The notes below the pieces were generated by a model. It saw only the letters and a list, made by a program, of their open reading frames with translations, had not been told where the DNA came from and made no database searches. Shown here piece after piece: positions 44,553 to 55,794 of a DNA stretch of 64,000 nucleotides. The stretch lies in the NCBI GenBank assembly GCA_036365145.1, contig JAEOAD010000018.1:12196501-12260500 (forward strand), given 5' to 3'. The position numbers and the translations under genes are program-made. The DNA comes from Orientallactaga sibirica (Eukaryota > Chordata > Mammalia > Rodentia > Dipodidae). Every line of letters begins with the position of its first letter. Positions within the stretch are counted from its first letter, which is position 1.

Positions 44553-44930
44553 ATGTGTGCATGTTCATGTATGTGTGTGTGTGTGTGTCACTGTGCACAT
44601 ACATGGCTGTGTGTGGAGACAAGAGGAAAAACATGCATGTGTGTGGAGATGAGAGAACAAACATGAGTGCCATTCCACACGTGCTGTCCAATTTGGGTTT
44701 TGAGACAGCACCTCTCACTAGTTTGGCACTCCCCTCATTAGATTACACTGGTTGCACATTGAGTCCCAGGGATACACTGGTCTCCACTTGTCTGCTGCTA
44801 GGATTACAAGTGCCTCCATGCCAAGCTTTTTTTTTTTTTTTTTTAAAAAGTGTTGTTTCTAGATATCAAATTCAGGTCCTCATGCTTCTAGGGCAAGCAG
44901 TTTACCGAGTTCTCTCTCTAGCTCAACGTT
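44553..44930 (-). repeat. B3-like SINE with GT-rich tail
   Basis: A reversed (CA)n-type tail (TGTATGTGTGTGTGTGTGTC) is followed by GTGTGGAGATGAGAGAACAA, GGATTACAAGTGCCTCCATG, T17 and the head complement CAGGTCCTCATGCTTCTAGG. The open stretch at 44,480-44,941 spans this SINE and is not a gene. Confidence 0.65.
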
Positions 44931-45221
44931 TCCTTCTTTAAGTTGCTTTTGCCCAGCATTTTGTTATAGCATGAGAAAAGTACCTTCTTTCTTATCTTAT
45001 TTTCTTCTACCAGGAGAACACAGATAACACAGATTAATCACTGACTATAGCTTTAGATGTTGGAGAAGATGCCAGAGGAGCCTGGTCCATAGGAGCACTG
45101 GCCACCGTTACTAACTAGCTTCCACCTTCCACAAGCTGCTGTACCCGAAGAAGCAGCCTATTCCTTTGTGTTGTCACTTCTTCACAACATAAGCTGGGAC
45201 TTGAAGTTATTTCTTTTGGTG

Positions 45222-45355
45222 GGTCCTCACCAAATGGCATAGGCTATAGTTCCAGCACTTAGGAAGTAGAGGCAGGAGGATCAGGAGGTCAAGGCCAGCC
45301 TGTACACTGTGTTTGAGGCCTGCCTATAATAGCCTACAATACAGAGACACTATCT

Positions 45356-45390
<35 letters not shown>
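45222..45390 (+). repeat. B1-like SINE with (CAAT)n tail
   Basis: ATGGCATAGGCTATAGTTCC, GAAGTAGAGGCAGGAGGATC, AGGTCAAGGCCAGCCTGTAC; the tail ends in a CAAT tetranucleotide run (about 45,357-45,389). Confidence 0.7.
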
Positions 45391-46090
45391 ATCTTCTCTT
45401 TGAGAGTCATTCATTCTTGAGTTTCTCCCATGTATATATGACATATTCATGTTAAAAATGTTTTTTATCTTGTTAATCTATCTTTTATTGTAGGAATCTA
45501 ATACAACTAAGAAATTATGAAGATTGAAGAGAAAAATTAGTTTTATTTCCCTATGTGACAATTATACAGATGAAGAAACTAGGCTTGAATGGAAAACACA
45601 ATGGCTTCCTGAAAACACCAGCTGGTCCATGGAGCCACTGTTCTGCAATCCCCACTTGACTATCTCAGAAACTACATCTCTGCTTCCACATGTTTCTTCT
45701 TAGTTCCATGCCCAGCTGTGGTTTGCTTTATGCTCCAGTTTCTTACGAATTATACCTTTGTTTCATGCAATGATCAATATATTAACCTCCTATAGTAATT
45801 CTACCTAGCAACAAGCTGCAGCACAGATGAGAGGAAACACCTCATCTGTTTCTACAGACCTAGCTCCCTCTGCACCAATAGATGGTCGTTGCTGCCTTTA
45901 TAAGGGATATTTCTAATGATTAATCTAAACATACAAGTAATACATTTTCCCATTAAGCAATATTGTTGAATTATGTCATTTTAACATGAAGGAAAATCAG
46001 AAAACAATCCTAATTCTTTTTTCTTCCAAGAGATGAGAGTGTTCAAATTAGATGCTATTCTTCCTCTTATTCTATTTTATTATCAGGGCT
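45391..46090. other. No recognised feature
   Basis: No repeat or exon recognised. Confidence 0.4.
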
Positions 46091-46094
46091 AGAT

Positions 46095-46310
46095 GACAAT
46101 GCTAGGCACTGTGCTGTATCACCTCATAGTGCCATGGCCTGTGGGGTAAGCACTTAACATCCTCAGTTCTCCACTGAAGGGGTAGAGGAAGAGGAGTCCT
46201 TTCAGCCATGAAAATACCATGTGGTGGAGCTGAGATTTCACTCCAGCCATTTCTCACATCTGAGCTTGCTCACTACCACACTATGCTGTGCTGCTTTCTC
46301 TCCTCAGTAA
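46095..46310 (-). repeat. MIR SINE
   Basis: AATGCTAGGCACTGTGCTGT, CACCTCATAGTGCCATGGCC, GGTGGAGCTGAGATTTCACT and CTCACTACCACACTATGCTG follow the whole MIR in reverse, from the 3' end to the 5' tRNA-like part. Confidence 0.65.
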
Positions 46311-46439
46311 AAAGAAACTACTTAAGATTCTAGACTAGTTGATAATATATTGGTTTTCATAATACAAGGTTGGGTTATAGTGAAAGAAACATATAACTCA
46401 GAGAACCTTCCCATCTTAGCTTTCCACTTAGAAAAACAA

Positions 46440-46780
46440 GCACCTAAACAGAACACCTTTCAAATTTATATATTAAATGCCAAGCACCATGGAGGCAAAG
46501 AATGATTACATATAATTTTTAGGAAATCACAGTTCAGTGGGCAATAAGAAATGATATCTTTACTTTGGAGGATGACAGAGATACAGTTACAGGGTAAGAG
46601 AAAGTGAATAACTACTCCTGATGATATCAGAAACATCCCCTTGTAGAGAGGTCTTCTGGAGCTGGCTTTGAAACATGATGTCCTGAAGGAAAGGGGCATC
46701 TCATTGAGAAGTCTGGGAAAGGGCAAAGGATTGTGAAGCTGTCTGTGTGCAGCATGTAGGGGACGGGGACTGAAGAACAG
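46440..46780 (-). repeat. L2 LINE fragment
   Basis: AAATGCCAAGCACCATGG, AAATCACAGTTCAGTGGGC, AGAGGTCTTCTGGAGCTGGC and GAAACATGATGTCCTGAAGG correspond to the reversed L2 3' end and adjoining sequence. Confidence 0.55.
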
Positions 46781-47356
46781 ACAAGAGGTGGTAGAAAGGT
46801 TGGTTGTGTTGGATCATAAAATATGTCTCACATGTTGAACTTTTATGCCAATTGCCAACTGAGCTCTGCTATATCATGTGTAATAAAGTGGTACCTCAAT
46901 TTTGTTCCTAGAAAATGTAATAACCAGTGCTGAAATGTGTCTTGATGTGTTTGGAAGCAGCGTCTTTATTAGAATACAATAGGTGATATAAGCATCTTAA
47001 CATCAGTAGTCGATTCAGCAGAAAGGCAATGAGTGTGCTAGAAAAAACAACATTGGCCCAATATACAACAAGGCTTAAATTCAGATTACTTTTCATCCCT
47101 CTGACCTTGAAGAGGTGCTCTGACATCAGTTTTCTTACTTTTAAAGTAGAGATGATGAGCAATAAACAAAATATTTAATAGCTGGTACATATGGGTCCCA
47201 GCAGCAAAGATAAAAGTCAGTGTATGCCATCTGCGTATCCAACCAGGGGATGATGACACCTGCTTCAAGGGGGTGATGTGAGAGGAAACTGCTACAAATT
47301 TGGCCACAGAGATGTTCAGTAATGACCAAGGAGCTGTCTTTGGAACAAATAACATT
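46781..47356. other. No recognised feature
   Basis: No repeat or exon recognised before the L1 tail. Confidence 0.35.
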
Positions 47357-47357
47357 A

Positions 47358-48590
47358 ATTTTTTTTTCCTTGTTGACAACTTCCATAATTGTAGACAATA
47401 ACCCATGGTAATTCCCTCCCTCTCCCCACCTTCCTCTTTGAAACTCCACTCTCCATCATATCCCCTCCCACTCTCAATCAATCTCTCTTTTATTTTGATG
47501 TCATGATCTTGTTCTCCTATTATAATAGTCTTGTGTAGGTAGTGTCAAGCACTGTGAGGTCATGGATATCCAGGCCATTTTGTGTCTGGAGGAGCATGTT
47601 GTAAGGAGTCCTACCCTTCCTTTGGCTCTTACATTCTTTCTGCCACCTCTTCCACATGGACCATGAGCCTGGGAAGATTTGATAATGATATTTCAGTGCT
47701 GATTACTCCTCTGTCACTTCTTCTCAGTACCATGGTGCTTTCTGAGTCATCCTAAGGTCACTGCCATCTGAAAAGAGAAGCTTCTGTAACCAAAAGTGAG
47801 AATAACATTAATGTATGGGTATGAATATTAACAGAAGTGCTTACTGGGAAGTTTGGTGAGCATAGTATATACATTTAGCCAGACACCAGCAGAAGTTATA
47901 CCCCAAGGGTTCATGACTGCCTCTATTGTAGGTTTTCAGTATCAGGGATGTATTCCTTCCCATGGAGCAGCCCTCTAGTCCAATTAGAGAGCAGTTGGTT
48001 TCCCCCATAACAGACATACCACTATTGCACCTGTTGGCTCATTTGGCCTGGCTGGCCAAATTGAAGACTTGTAGTGTCCAATGTTGAATATCTCTATTGG
48101 TGATTTCTCTCTCTTCCATTGAACTGCATGCAGCATAGCCTTTTCCAGCTTTCTGTCAGCTGGTCCACATTGAGGAGGTTTTCAGCTCAGCTCCAGCAGG
48201 AATTCTCAGTAACCTTGCAGCCCAAGTATGTGGAGTTTTATATTCCTGATGGAAAACCAAGAGCCTCAGCAATGGCCTATAATGTTTGGGGGTATCAGTG
48301 ACCACCCTGGCCAACAACTCACTGAAAGGTATCTCATCCTTGGCACTGAAAATTTTTGAGTAACAGTCTATGGCTTCTGAGTGTTCCCTTGTCCAAAAAT
48401 GTAGGTTTCCATATGACTTATTTATAACCTCTTAGATGTTGATTAGCCTTCCCTCCACCTTTCCTTTACTCAATCTCTTCCCCTGACCTCACTTAGGCCT
48501 TTTCATCCCCATTAATCTGCTCTTCTACATACATACATCATGCAGTCCACAGTCCCTCAACTTTGATCTTGGTTGCAGCCCAACCTTTAT
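47358..48590 (-). mobile_element. 5'-truncated L1 3' UTR, older subfamily
   Basis: T-rich tail, then TTGACAACTTCCATAATTGT and sequence alignable by eye with the 9.6- and 36.6-kb copies, with more differences (for example GGAGGAGCATGTTGTAAGGA against GGGCAGTTGCATTGTAAGA). It ends near the region just downstream of ORF2. No ORF2 protein is included. Confidence 0.82.
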
Positions 48591-48679
48591 AAGCATACAG
48601 AATCTGAAGGATTGCTTTTATTATACACAGTTATGATTAATTTGAGGTGAGGATTTTCATTTTGGCAATACAGGTTTTT

Positions 48680-48880
48680 AGTTGCTTCTTAAATTTTGAG
48701 AGAGACACAGAAAGAGAAAGAACATGTCAGGATTTCAGGGCTTCTTGCTGCTGTAAATGAACTCCAGATGATGTGCCACTTGCCTATCTGGCTTTATGTG
48801 GATACTGGGGGATGGAACCAGGGTAGGAAGGCTTTGCAAGCAAAAACTTTTAACCTCTGAGTCATCTCCCCAGACAGAGA
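48680..48880 (-). repeat. B2-like tRNA SINE, old
   Basis: TGAACTCCAGATGATGTGCC, GGGGGATGGAACCAGGGT and the head complement CTGAGTCATCTCCCCAGA are recognisable, with many differences from the main type. Confidence 0.65.
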
Positions 48881-48904
48881 TCTTAGATTTATATAAGTAG
48901 CAAA

Positions 48905-49092
48905 GAAATATATATTTTTTAAATTTCTTATTTGCATATGTATATATGGGTGCATCAGGGACTGCAAATGACCACTAGCTGTATGCCCCACTTTTTACTT
49001 CCAGTTTTACAAGAATACTGGGAAATTAAATGTGAGCTGGCAGTCATTGCAAGCAAGCACCTTTAACTACTGAACCATCTGCACAACCCAAG
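48905..49092 (-). repeat. B2-like tRNA SINE, very old
   Basis: GGGTGCATCAGGGACTGCAA, GAATACTGGGAAATTAAATG and TTAACTACTGAACCATCTGC outline a strongly diverged reversed SINE next to the previous one. Confidence 0.5.
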
Positions 49093-49559
49093 AGATAGAA
49101 TTTCTTTTGAGGGGAAATTTGAGCAGGATTGAGCATGATTTAAAAACATGTGCTCCCTTTGCACAAGGTATGAGCATGGATTTCTTCCCCCTTCTCATGT
49201 GCCTCTTGACAATGGAAATAAGAAAGCTAGGCATTGCCCAGATTCTCTTGTAGGTACTGAAAATATAAACTCGATTCCAACAATCAGAAGTAATGTTACA
49301 GATTTGAGAGGGAAAAGTAAGGCTGGCACTACCTGTCCCCTTGCCCCAAGTCTGTGGTCACTAGGGTCATTAGCTTTTTGAGTGTGGAAAATCAGGGTCT
49401 AGGACATCCATTGCACCAATATAGGCAATGCTTGAGTGGTAGTGGTATCCTGCACATCTCTGGTTCTTGATCTTGATGCTCCTGGGTCATGACTCTGGGG
49501 TTATGTGATCTGAGGAGTTATGTGGCAACTTTCCAATCAGGCACCATTTTCTTTGGTGA
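49093..49559. other. No recognised feature
   Basis: No repeat or exon recognised. Confidence 0.4.
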
Positions 49560-49615
49560 AATGTTTATTATTTTTCTCTTTGCTGTGACCAAATACCTTA
49601 CAAGAAGCAGTTTAG
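49560..49615 (-). mobile_element. MaLR-type LTR end fragment
   Basis: TTATTTTTCTCTTTGCTGTG then ACCAAATACCTTACAAGAAG is the reversed 3' terminus of a family B LTR. It is cut off by a B4-like SINE; the rest was not found beyond it. Confidence 0.6.
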
Positions 49616-49853
49616 GGGAGCTGGATATATAGATCTATGTGTTGAGAACTTGCCTAGCATGCCTGAGGTCCCATGTTTGATGCCCAACAAAACCTAAAAG
49701 TGGGCAAAGTGGCACTGGAGACACATGACTGTATTTCCAGCATTCATGAGATAGAGGTAGGAGGACCAGAAAGTTCAAGGTCATCCTCTTCTACAAATCA
49801 AGTTTGAATCCGTCTGAGCTATATGATGCCTTGTTTCAAGAAAAACAGCAGAA
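49616..49853 (+). repeat. B4-like SINE (ID head plus B1)
   Basis: GGGGAGCTGGATATATAGAT and CTTGCCTAGCATGCCTGAGG are an ID-type head; GGCAAAGTGGCACTGGAGAC to GCCTTGTTTCAAG is B1-like. Confidence 0.6.
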
Positions 49854-49889
49854 AGAGAATCCATATGTATGCAGTAACATATTTACAGA

Positions 49890-50095
49890 ATTCACTGAAG
49901 CACCATTTCAAACCAGTAATGACTTTGAAATCACCTAAATGTCTACTATCAGGGAGTCGGTGAAATAAATTATTTTATATCACCAAAATTAAACCCTGTG
50001 GAAACAATTTTTCCCAAATGAAATAGATCTAACTACATTTCTATGGGAAGGTGTTCATTGCCTAATGTGAAAAAATTAAGTTCATTTTTTTTTTT
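49890..50095 (+). repeat. Ancient L1 3'-region fragment
   Basis: CACCTAAATGTCTACTATCA, GGGAGTCGGTGAAATAAATT and CCCTGTGGAAACAATTTTTC look like the old L1 3' part (AATGTCCATCAATAGGGGAATGG type). Low certainty. Confidence 0.4.
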
Positions 50096-50750
50096 TGCTT
50101 AGATAGTTATACTTTCCACTAGCAGATCTATGTACTTGGCCAGTGATAACTCTACCCCTAGCTCTGAGTGGGTCCTTCCTTGGCTCAAACCTTACTAACT
50201 GGTGAAACTTCATCTCTTCCTAAGAAGATTTATTCTGATGAGGACACATGTCCCAGCTCATGTCAAACAGGTGTGAAAAATGGTTTGCTCAAGCATCTGG
50301 AGGAAAACATCAAAATTAAAGCTTTCTGGCAATTCTGAGGCAAATTCTAAAATCACCCTCTTTCTCTGTTTTGATAAGGACATTGAGATGTGTGGCCTGG
50401 AGATGTTAGCAAGTCCCATTTGCAGCCAAGATGAAATGCTATCTGTAGCAATGACAAGAGGAAGAGGATAGAAGAATGAGAGAGAAACTAGGCCTCTGAT
50501 GACACAGTTAGACCATCGAGTCAGAACAACAATAAACTAAGTTATTTCTTTGAATCCTAGTAACCCAAGTCAACAAATCCTATTTCTAGTGCAGGGCACT
50601 TTGAGCTTAGTTTTTTTGATTACATGCAATGGAACACGTTAGTAAATAAAGTGGAAGAGAAGGGACCAAGGAGGAAAAAAAAAAATAGGCATATAATGTA
50701 CTATCTCATTTGTGTTTTTTTAAAAAAACTGAAGCATTTAAAAAATGGGG
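50096..50750. other. No recognised feature
   Basis: No repeat or exon recognised. Confidence 0.4.
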
Positions 50751-50751
50751 A

Positions 50752-51585
50752 AACAGACTGCTCCCTAATTGGACCGAAAGCCCGCTCTATGGAGGGAATA
50801 CATGCCTGGTACTGAAAAAACTAATCAAAAGTCTATGGCAAAGCCAGGCGTGGTGGCGCACGCCTTTAGTCCCAGTACTCGGGAGGCAGAGGTAGGAGGA
50901 TCACCGAGAGTTCGAGGCCACCCTGAGACTACATAGTTAATTCCAGGTCAGCCTGGACCACAGTGAGACCCTACCTTGCAAAACAAAAACAAACAAACAA
51001 AAAAAGTCAATGGCAGGGGAGGTCATGAGCCTTAGGGGTATAAAGCCTGCTCTTGTCTGGCTAAATGTATATATTATTCCCACCAAACTGCCCTGGAAAG
51101 CACTACACTTAATGTTCATATTCACATATTAATGCTAGTCTCACTTCTTGTTAGAGAAGCTTCTCTTTTCAGATGGCGATGACCACTGGGATGACCCAAA
51201 AGGCAACATAGTGCTGAGAAGAAGGGACGGACGAGTGCCCAGCACTGAAACACCTCTGTCACACCCTCCAAAGCTCAGGGTCTAATGTGGAAGAGGGGGC
51301 AGAAAGAATGTAAGAGCCAAAGGAAGGGTACAACTCCTTACAATGCAGCTGTCCAGACAGAAATTGGCCTCAATATCCATGACCTAGCAATACCTTCACA
51401 AGACCCTAATTATAGGAGGAAAAGATAATGACATCAAATTAAAAGAGAGACTAATGGAAAGAAGGAGGAAAAATAATGGAGAGTGGAGTTCTGAAGGGGA
51501 ATGGGGGAGGGGAGGGAAATATCATGGTTTATTGTCTGTCAGTATAGAAGTTGTCAATAAAAATAAATAAAAGAAATAAAAAAAG
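50752..51585 (+). mobile_element. 5'-truncated L1 3' UTR interrupted by a B1
   Basis: ACTGCTCCCTAATTGGACCG and CATGCCTGGTACTGAAAAAA match the reversed 3' UTR at 10,190-10,290. After a B1 insertion the same UTR resumes at GGGGAGGTCATGAGCC and runs to GAAGTTGTCAATAAAAATAA and an A-rich tail. Confidence 0.88.
50841..51001 (+). repeat. B1-like SINE inside the L1 3' UTR
   Basis: GCCAGGCGTGGTGGCGCACG to a CAAAACAAAAACAAAC-type tail; CpG dinucleotides and GTTCGAGGCCACCCTGAGAC are kept, so it looks young. AAAAGTCTATGGCA (50,827-50,840) and AAAAGTCAATGGCA (51,002-51,015) form a 14-bp TSD with one mismatch. Confidence 0.92.
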
Positions 51586-52600
51586 AATGTATACAATGTG
51601 CTTATGTTCATGTCTTGCAACGCTCAAAGAATTGACAAGTATAGACATGGTAGAAGGGGAAGTTAAAAGCTTCTTAGGAAAGAAAGAGAAAGTAAGTCAG
51701 ACAGTTGAAGTAAAGCAGAAAATGTCCTGAGCTGGGAGGGGTCCCAAGCAGGTAAGCCGCACAGTGACTCAGATTTGGGGGTGTAAATTAGGCATTGAAT
51801 TGAGGTGAGCTTAATGCTTAATTTTAAATATATCTGGAGAACATTGGTTGGTTGGTGCATCAGGGAGAAGAGTACAGGCACAGAATGAGTCTGCTGGTAG
51901 GGATGAAAGCCCACAAAAATTTCCTGGAAGAAAGAAGAACCAGGCAATAAAACAGACCACTTCGCCTGATCATCATCTTGAATAATGAGGGTCAGATTCA
52001 GACTGGAATTCTTGTTGTCCTGCCAGAACAAGCTGATGTCTGTGTTCTCCCAACCACCTGCCTGCAAAGGAAGACTACCTCTCTCATGATCTCTATCATT
52101 TCAGTATGCACAGAAAATGTCAGGAAAACGCAAAATACTAGTCACTGTAATTGTGTAATTGTGTAAGGAGGTGAGTGTTTTTTTAAAATTTAAACTTGTC
52201 TAATCAATTGCTTTAGACAATTGCTTGTCTAATCAATACTTTAATAATTCTAGTTCTCAAATAGATCATCCACTCTGCTCATGCATAAGTAGCTCAACAA
52301 ATGAATGGTTGGGGTCTATTAAATAGTTGTATGTACAAGCAAAAGAAGCCAGAGAAAAGTAGCTCTTCTTTGGGTCAGTCATCTCTGCACTGCGAAGATG
52401 TTGAGGGACTAGTGACATCTATATCCGCCTTAGGCAACAGGTAGTCAGGACAGGACATCTGGCTCTAGGCTTAGACACAAAGCATGGTGCACCTGCCATG
52501 CTCATCTGCATGGTCTTACTTCTAAGAAGTCCAACCCATAGAGACAAAGGGAAGGGTCGTGACCAAGGGTTGGTTTGGTGTAAAAATGAGGGAAGATTTT
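51586..52600. other. No recognised feature
   Basis: About 1 kb unassigned. CTTGTCTAATCAAT occurs twice within 45 bp at 52,195-52,240, around TAGACAATTGCTTG, a small local duplication. The 134-codon minus-strand frame at 51,663-52,067 has no recognised protein. Confidence 0.4.
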
Positions 52601-52614
52601 GAGCAAAGGACACA

Positions 52615-52780
52615 CACTTTATTATTATCATCATTATTATTATTTGAGACAAAATCTCACACTGTGACTCAGGCTGACTTGGAACTTACTATGTATCTCA
52701 GGCTGGCCTTGAATTTGCAGTAATCTTCCTGCCACGGTCTTCTGAGTGCTGGGAGTACAGACAGGAGCTACACAGGGACT
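52615..52780 (-). repeat. B1-like SINE, diverged
   Basis: GAGACAAAATCTCACACTGT, CAGGCTGGCCTTGAATTTGC and GAGTGCTGGGAGTACAGACA, preceded by an (ATT)n stretch. Confidence 0.7.
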
Positions 52781-53011
52781 GCCCTTTCATTTTGGAGACT
52801 CAATATACAGCACAAGACTGTGATTGGCAATAGTGCATTATTGATTTGAAATTTACACAGATTACATATCTTAAATATTCTTACCACACACAAAAAGTAC
52901 CTATGGTAGTCATCTTGATTGTGGTAATCAACCCATAATATATACATTGATCAAAATGTCACATTGTACACATTTAATATGTATACTTTCTGTCAATAGT
53001 CCCTCAGTGGG

Positions 53012-53310
53012 GTCTGGGGGGAATAGCTCAGCAGGTGAGCATGAGGATATGAGATGCCTCGAGTTCAACCTTCAACATCCAAGTCAAAAACCAAGGTGTG
53101 ACACCACAATCTTTAATTCCAGTCTTGTGGGAAATGAAAACAAATTGCTGGGGTTCTCAGGTCAGCCAATCTGACCTAAGGAATGGAGGCTCCAGTTCAG
53201 TTAGAAAGTCTGCCTCAAGCAAACCAAGCAGAAGGGAAATGGAGGACACCTGACGTTCTCCTCCGGTCTCTATACCTGTGTGTGTGGAGCACAAGCATCT
53301 GCACATAAAG
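53012..53310 (+). repeat. B3-like SINE
   Basis: Head TGGGGGGAATAGCTCAGCAG, B-box-like GAGTTCAACCTTC and a 3' part with GACACCTGACGTTCTCCTCC and CTGTGTGTGTGGAGCACAAG. The TGACGT..CTC phrase is a B3-type end. Confidence 0.6.
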
Positions 53311-53311
53311 G

Positions 53312-53720
53312 CAGGTATCTTAGTCCACTTTCTTTCTATTTTTTTTTTTTTTTGGAGAGAGACACAGAGAGAGACAGAGAGAGACGGAGAGGAAGACAGA
53401 TAGAGATGGGCATGCAACAGACTCTCAGCTGCTGTGAATGAAATCCAGATGCATGCGCCCCCTTGTGGTCAAGTGTGGCATTGTGCCCTTGCGTCACTTT
53501 GCATCTGGCTAAACATGGGACCTGGAGATTGGACCCGCTGGAGATTGGAACCAGTGTTCTTTAGGCTTAGGAGGCAGGTGACTTAACCACTAAGCCATCT
53601 CTCCAGCCCCACTTTCACAGAATATATGTGACTGGGTAATTCATAGTTAAAAGAAGTTTATTTGGCTCATGGGTCTACGTGCTTGGACAATCAAGAAAAG
53701 GAGTGACCAGGAAGAGCTTT
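53312..53720 (-). mobile_element. MLT1/MST-like LTR end split by a SINE
   Basis: TATCTTAGTCCACTTTC on the left and CACAGAATATATGTGACTGG, GTAATTCATAGTTAAAAGAA, GTTTATTTGGCTCATGG on the right make the reversed 3' end of an MLT1/MST-type LTR once the SINE is set aside. Confidence 0.6.
53337..53609 (-). repeat. B2-like tRNA SINE, subfamily b
   Basis: Reversed: T15 tail, GA-rich tract, TGTGCCCTTGCGTCACTTTG (the subfamily-b signature) and head complement CTAAGCCATCTCTCCAGCC. The body carries a local near-duplication (GGACCTGGAGATTGGA / GCTGGAGATTGGAA). CCACTTTC on both sides is the probable TSD. Confidence 0.88.
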
Positions 53721-54635
53721 GTAGGCTTGCTATGGTATGAGCATTTCCTTCTGCTCTGTGCAGTCTTCACCTCTCGATTCTCTGGAATAAAGTGACAACA
53801 GACAGATTAACAAAGACTTACAAATGTACTACACATGTATACACAGGAGCCTCACAAGATTCCACAAAGGACCTTGTGACTGAAGCTCATGAGTCATCCT
53901 GAGTCACAGAGAGGAATAGAAACTTGGGTCTTCTGGGACAGGTGGCCACAGGCCATGTGAAGATAAGGGGAGAAGCTCACAGAGAATATAGGTTGTGTTG
54001 TTGACAGACAAATTCTTCCAGGCAGCAGACTTCAGCAGAACAGGTGGGAGCTTTAATCATCCCTGCAATGATTCCATGTTTCCTGTATTCATCTTGGAAA
54101 ATAAAGGGAACTCAGCAGAAACCTCTGCTTGAAGCTGATGCTGCTTACTCTTCCCCAATAAGCACATCAAACTATCAATCTTTGGGGCATCCTATGGGTG
54201 GAGAATGGAAAGGAAGCAGAGAAAAGACAGAGTGAATGGTGGTGCAGTCCTTCCAGGACCCACCAACCCTGCAGGAGCTCTGAGTCATATGACCCTTCAC
54301 AGTTGTACCAAATTGAGGCCATGGGCCAGGTCCTTGTGTCCCTGTGTCATCAATCATAGGGTTTCCAGGGAGTGGAATGGATGTGGGTATGTTGTCTCTG
54401 TGCTATTGAGAGCTGACAGCTAGGACCTGATTACTTCAGTGCTAAGAGAAGAAATCCTTCAGCCGTAAAGGGGACCTGGGGTGGGCAGACACAGTATCTC
54501 CAATAAATGCTATGCCCCATTCTCATGTTCTGGCCAAACCCCCTTGCTTTCCTTCATAGCTGCGCTTGCAAGTTATTCTCAAATAGGTTCCTCAGTGTCC
54601 TTTAAATAAAACATTCATTTTATTTTAAAAAGCGT
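53721..54635. other. No recognised feature
   Basis: About 0.9 kb with no repeat or exon recognised; short frames near 54,044-54,423 conflict between strands. Confidence 0.4.
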
Positions 54636-54639
54636 TTTG

Positions 54640-54800
54640 GTATGTGTATAAGTATGTACATGATGTATGAGTATGAGTGTCCAGGTGTGTGAGTATGTGT
54701 GCAGGCATACCATAATGCGTATGTGGAGATCAGAGGACAACATTCTGGTACAGTCTTTGAGGTCAGGACTATATTGCTCTCACTTCATAGAAGAAAGATC
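54640..54800 (-). repeat. B3-like SINE 3' part
   Basis: GTATGTGTATAAGTATGTAC, GTGTCCAGGTGTGTGAGTAT and GTGGAGATCAGAGGACAACA are the reversed GT-rich tail and adjacent body of a B3-type SINE. Confidence 0.55.
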
Positions 54801-54906
54801 TGCCAGCCACATAGCCTACCAAGGGTCTTCTTGAAGTAAAAAGAAGTCTCAACAGTCTGAGGAGGCATGTGGCAGGAGAGAGAGGCCAATAAAAATGTAG
54901 CATCTG

Positions 54907-55139
54907 AGGCTGGAGAGATGGCTTAGCAGTTAAAACACTTGCCTACGAAGCCTAATGACCCAGGTTTGATTCCTCAGTACCCACATAAGCCAGATGCACA
55001 AGGTGGCACATGAATCTTGAGTTTGTTTATAGTGGCTGGAGGTTCTAGTGTACCTATTCTCTCTCTCTCTATCTTCTCTCCCTCTTTCTTTCTCTCTCAA
55101 ATAAGTAAATAAACATATATATATATATGTATGTATTTT
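54907..55139 (+). repeat. B2-like tRNA SINE, recent
   Basis: GGCTGGAGAGATGGCTTAGC head; the tail ends CATATATATATATATATG-like sequence. AAATGTAGCATCTG at 54,893-54,906 and 55,140-55,153 is a perfect 14-bp TSD. Confidence 0.93.
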
Positions 55140-55424
55140 AAATGTAGCATCTGCTGGGCACTGAGTTGTTTCCAGTCCTCTCTACTGGCTCCTCCACAAA
55201 CCATACTAAACCACATAAGTTCCAATTAAGATTTGCAACCTAAGTCCTTAGAATATAGAAATTCTAGTCAACACTGGTCACACTCATCCCTCCCCCTCAC
55301 TCTGGCTGGAAGGAGAAAATAAGATTCAATTTAGACTCTGGCTATAGGTAGTCGAGAGAGTTACTAGCACTGAAACTGCTGACTGTTATTTTGCTGTGTC
55401 TTCACAACTCTCTTCTGAGGGGCT

Positions 55425-55660
55425 GAGCTACTTTTCTCATTGCTATGACCAAAATACATGGCAGAAGCACTTTAAGAATAGGAAGGGTTTAAGGGTTTAT
55501 GATTTCAAAGAATACAGTCCATCATGACATGGAAGGCATAGTGGGGTTCATGGCAGCAGGAGAATGTAGCACAGGCTTGTTCACATTGCACAGTCCAGGA
55601 AGTAGAGAACACAAAGAGAGGGGGTGGAGTTAGGGTGAATGGACCCTTGGAGGTAAAAAG
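55425..55660 (-). mobile_element. MaLR-type LTR, partial
   Basis: CTACTTTTCTCATTGCTATG, ACCAAAATACATGGCAGAAG, GTCCATCATGACATGGAAGG and CATGGCAGCAGGAGAATGTA are the reversed 3' two thirds of a family B LTR; the other end is missing. Confidence 0.65.
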
Positions 55661-55794
55661 GGCAGAAAAGTTTTCACTTGCCAAAAATCCAAGATCATCT
55701 GACTTCTTGTCTCTTGCCTAGCTCCATAGAACTGTTTATCCACAAATAGTCAGGACCCCTCCTAGGAGGGAGGTCTTTCACAGGATTTAAACAT

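Larger units (their letters stand above)
43807..44984 (+). mobile_element. MaLR-type LTR split by two insertions
   Basis: Piece 1 (43,807-43,904): TGTGATGGCTAATACTGCC, TTTGATGGAGTCTAGAATCA, CCTAGGAGACAAACCTC. Piece 2 (about 44,320-44,552): GATGTGGATGGCACCATCCC, AAGCTGAACACCAGTATTC, AGCCAAAATAAGCC (polyadenylation region). Piece 3 (44,931-44,984): TTCTTTAAGTTGCTTTTGCC, TTTTGTTATAGCATGAGAAA. Together they keep the order of a single TGTGATGG-type LTR; the gaps hold an unnamed repeat and a reversed B3-like SINE. Confidence 0.65.

Noticed and set aside
44480..44941. A 153-codon plus-strand frame with a hydrophobic C-terminal part
   Set aside because: It runs through a reversed B3-like SINE, its GT-rich tail and a poly-T tract.
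51663..52067. A 134-codon minus-strand frame
   Set aside because: No recognised domain, no homologous copy, and several in-frame weak starts only; length is within chance for 64 kb.
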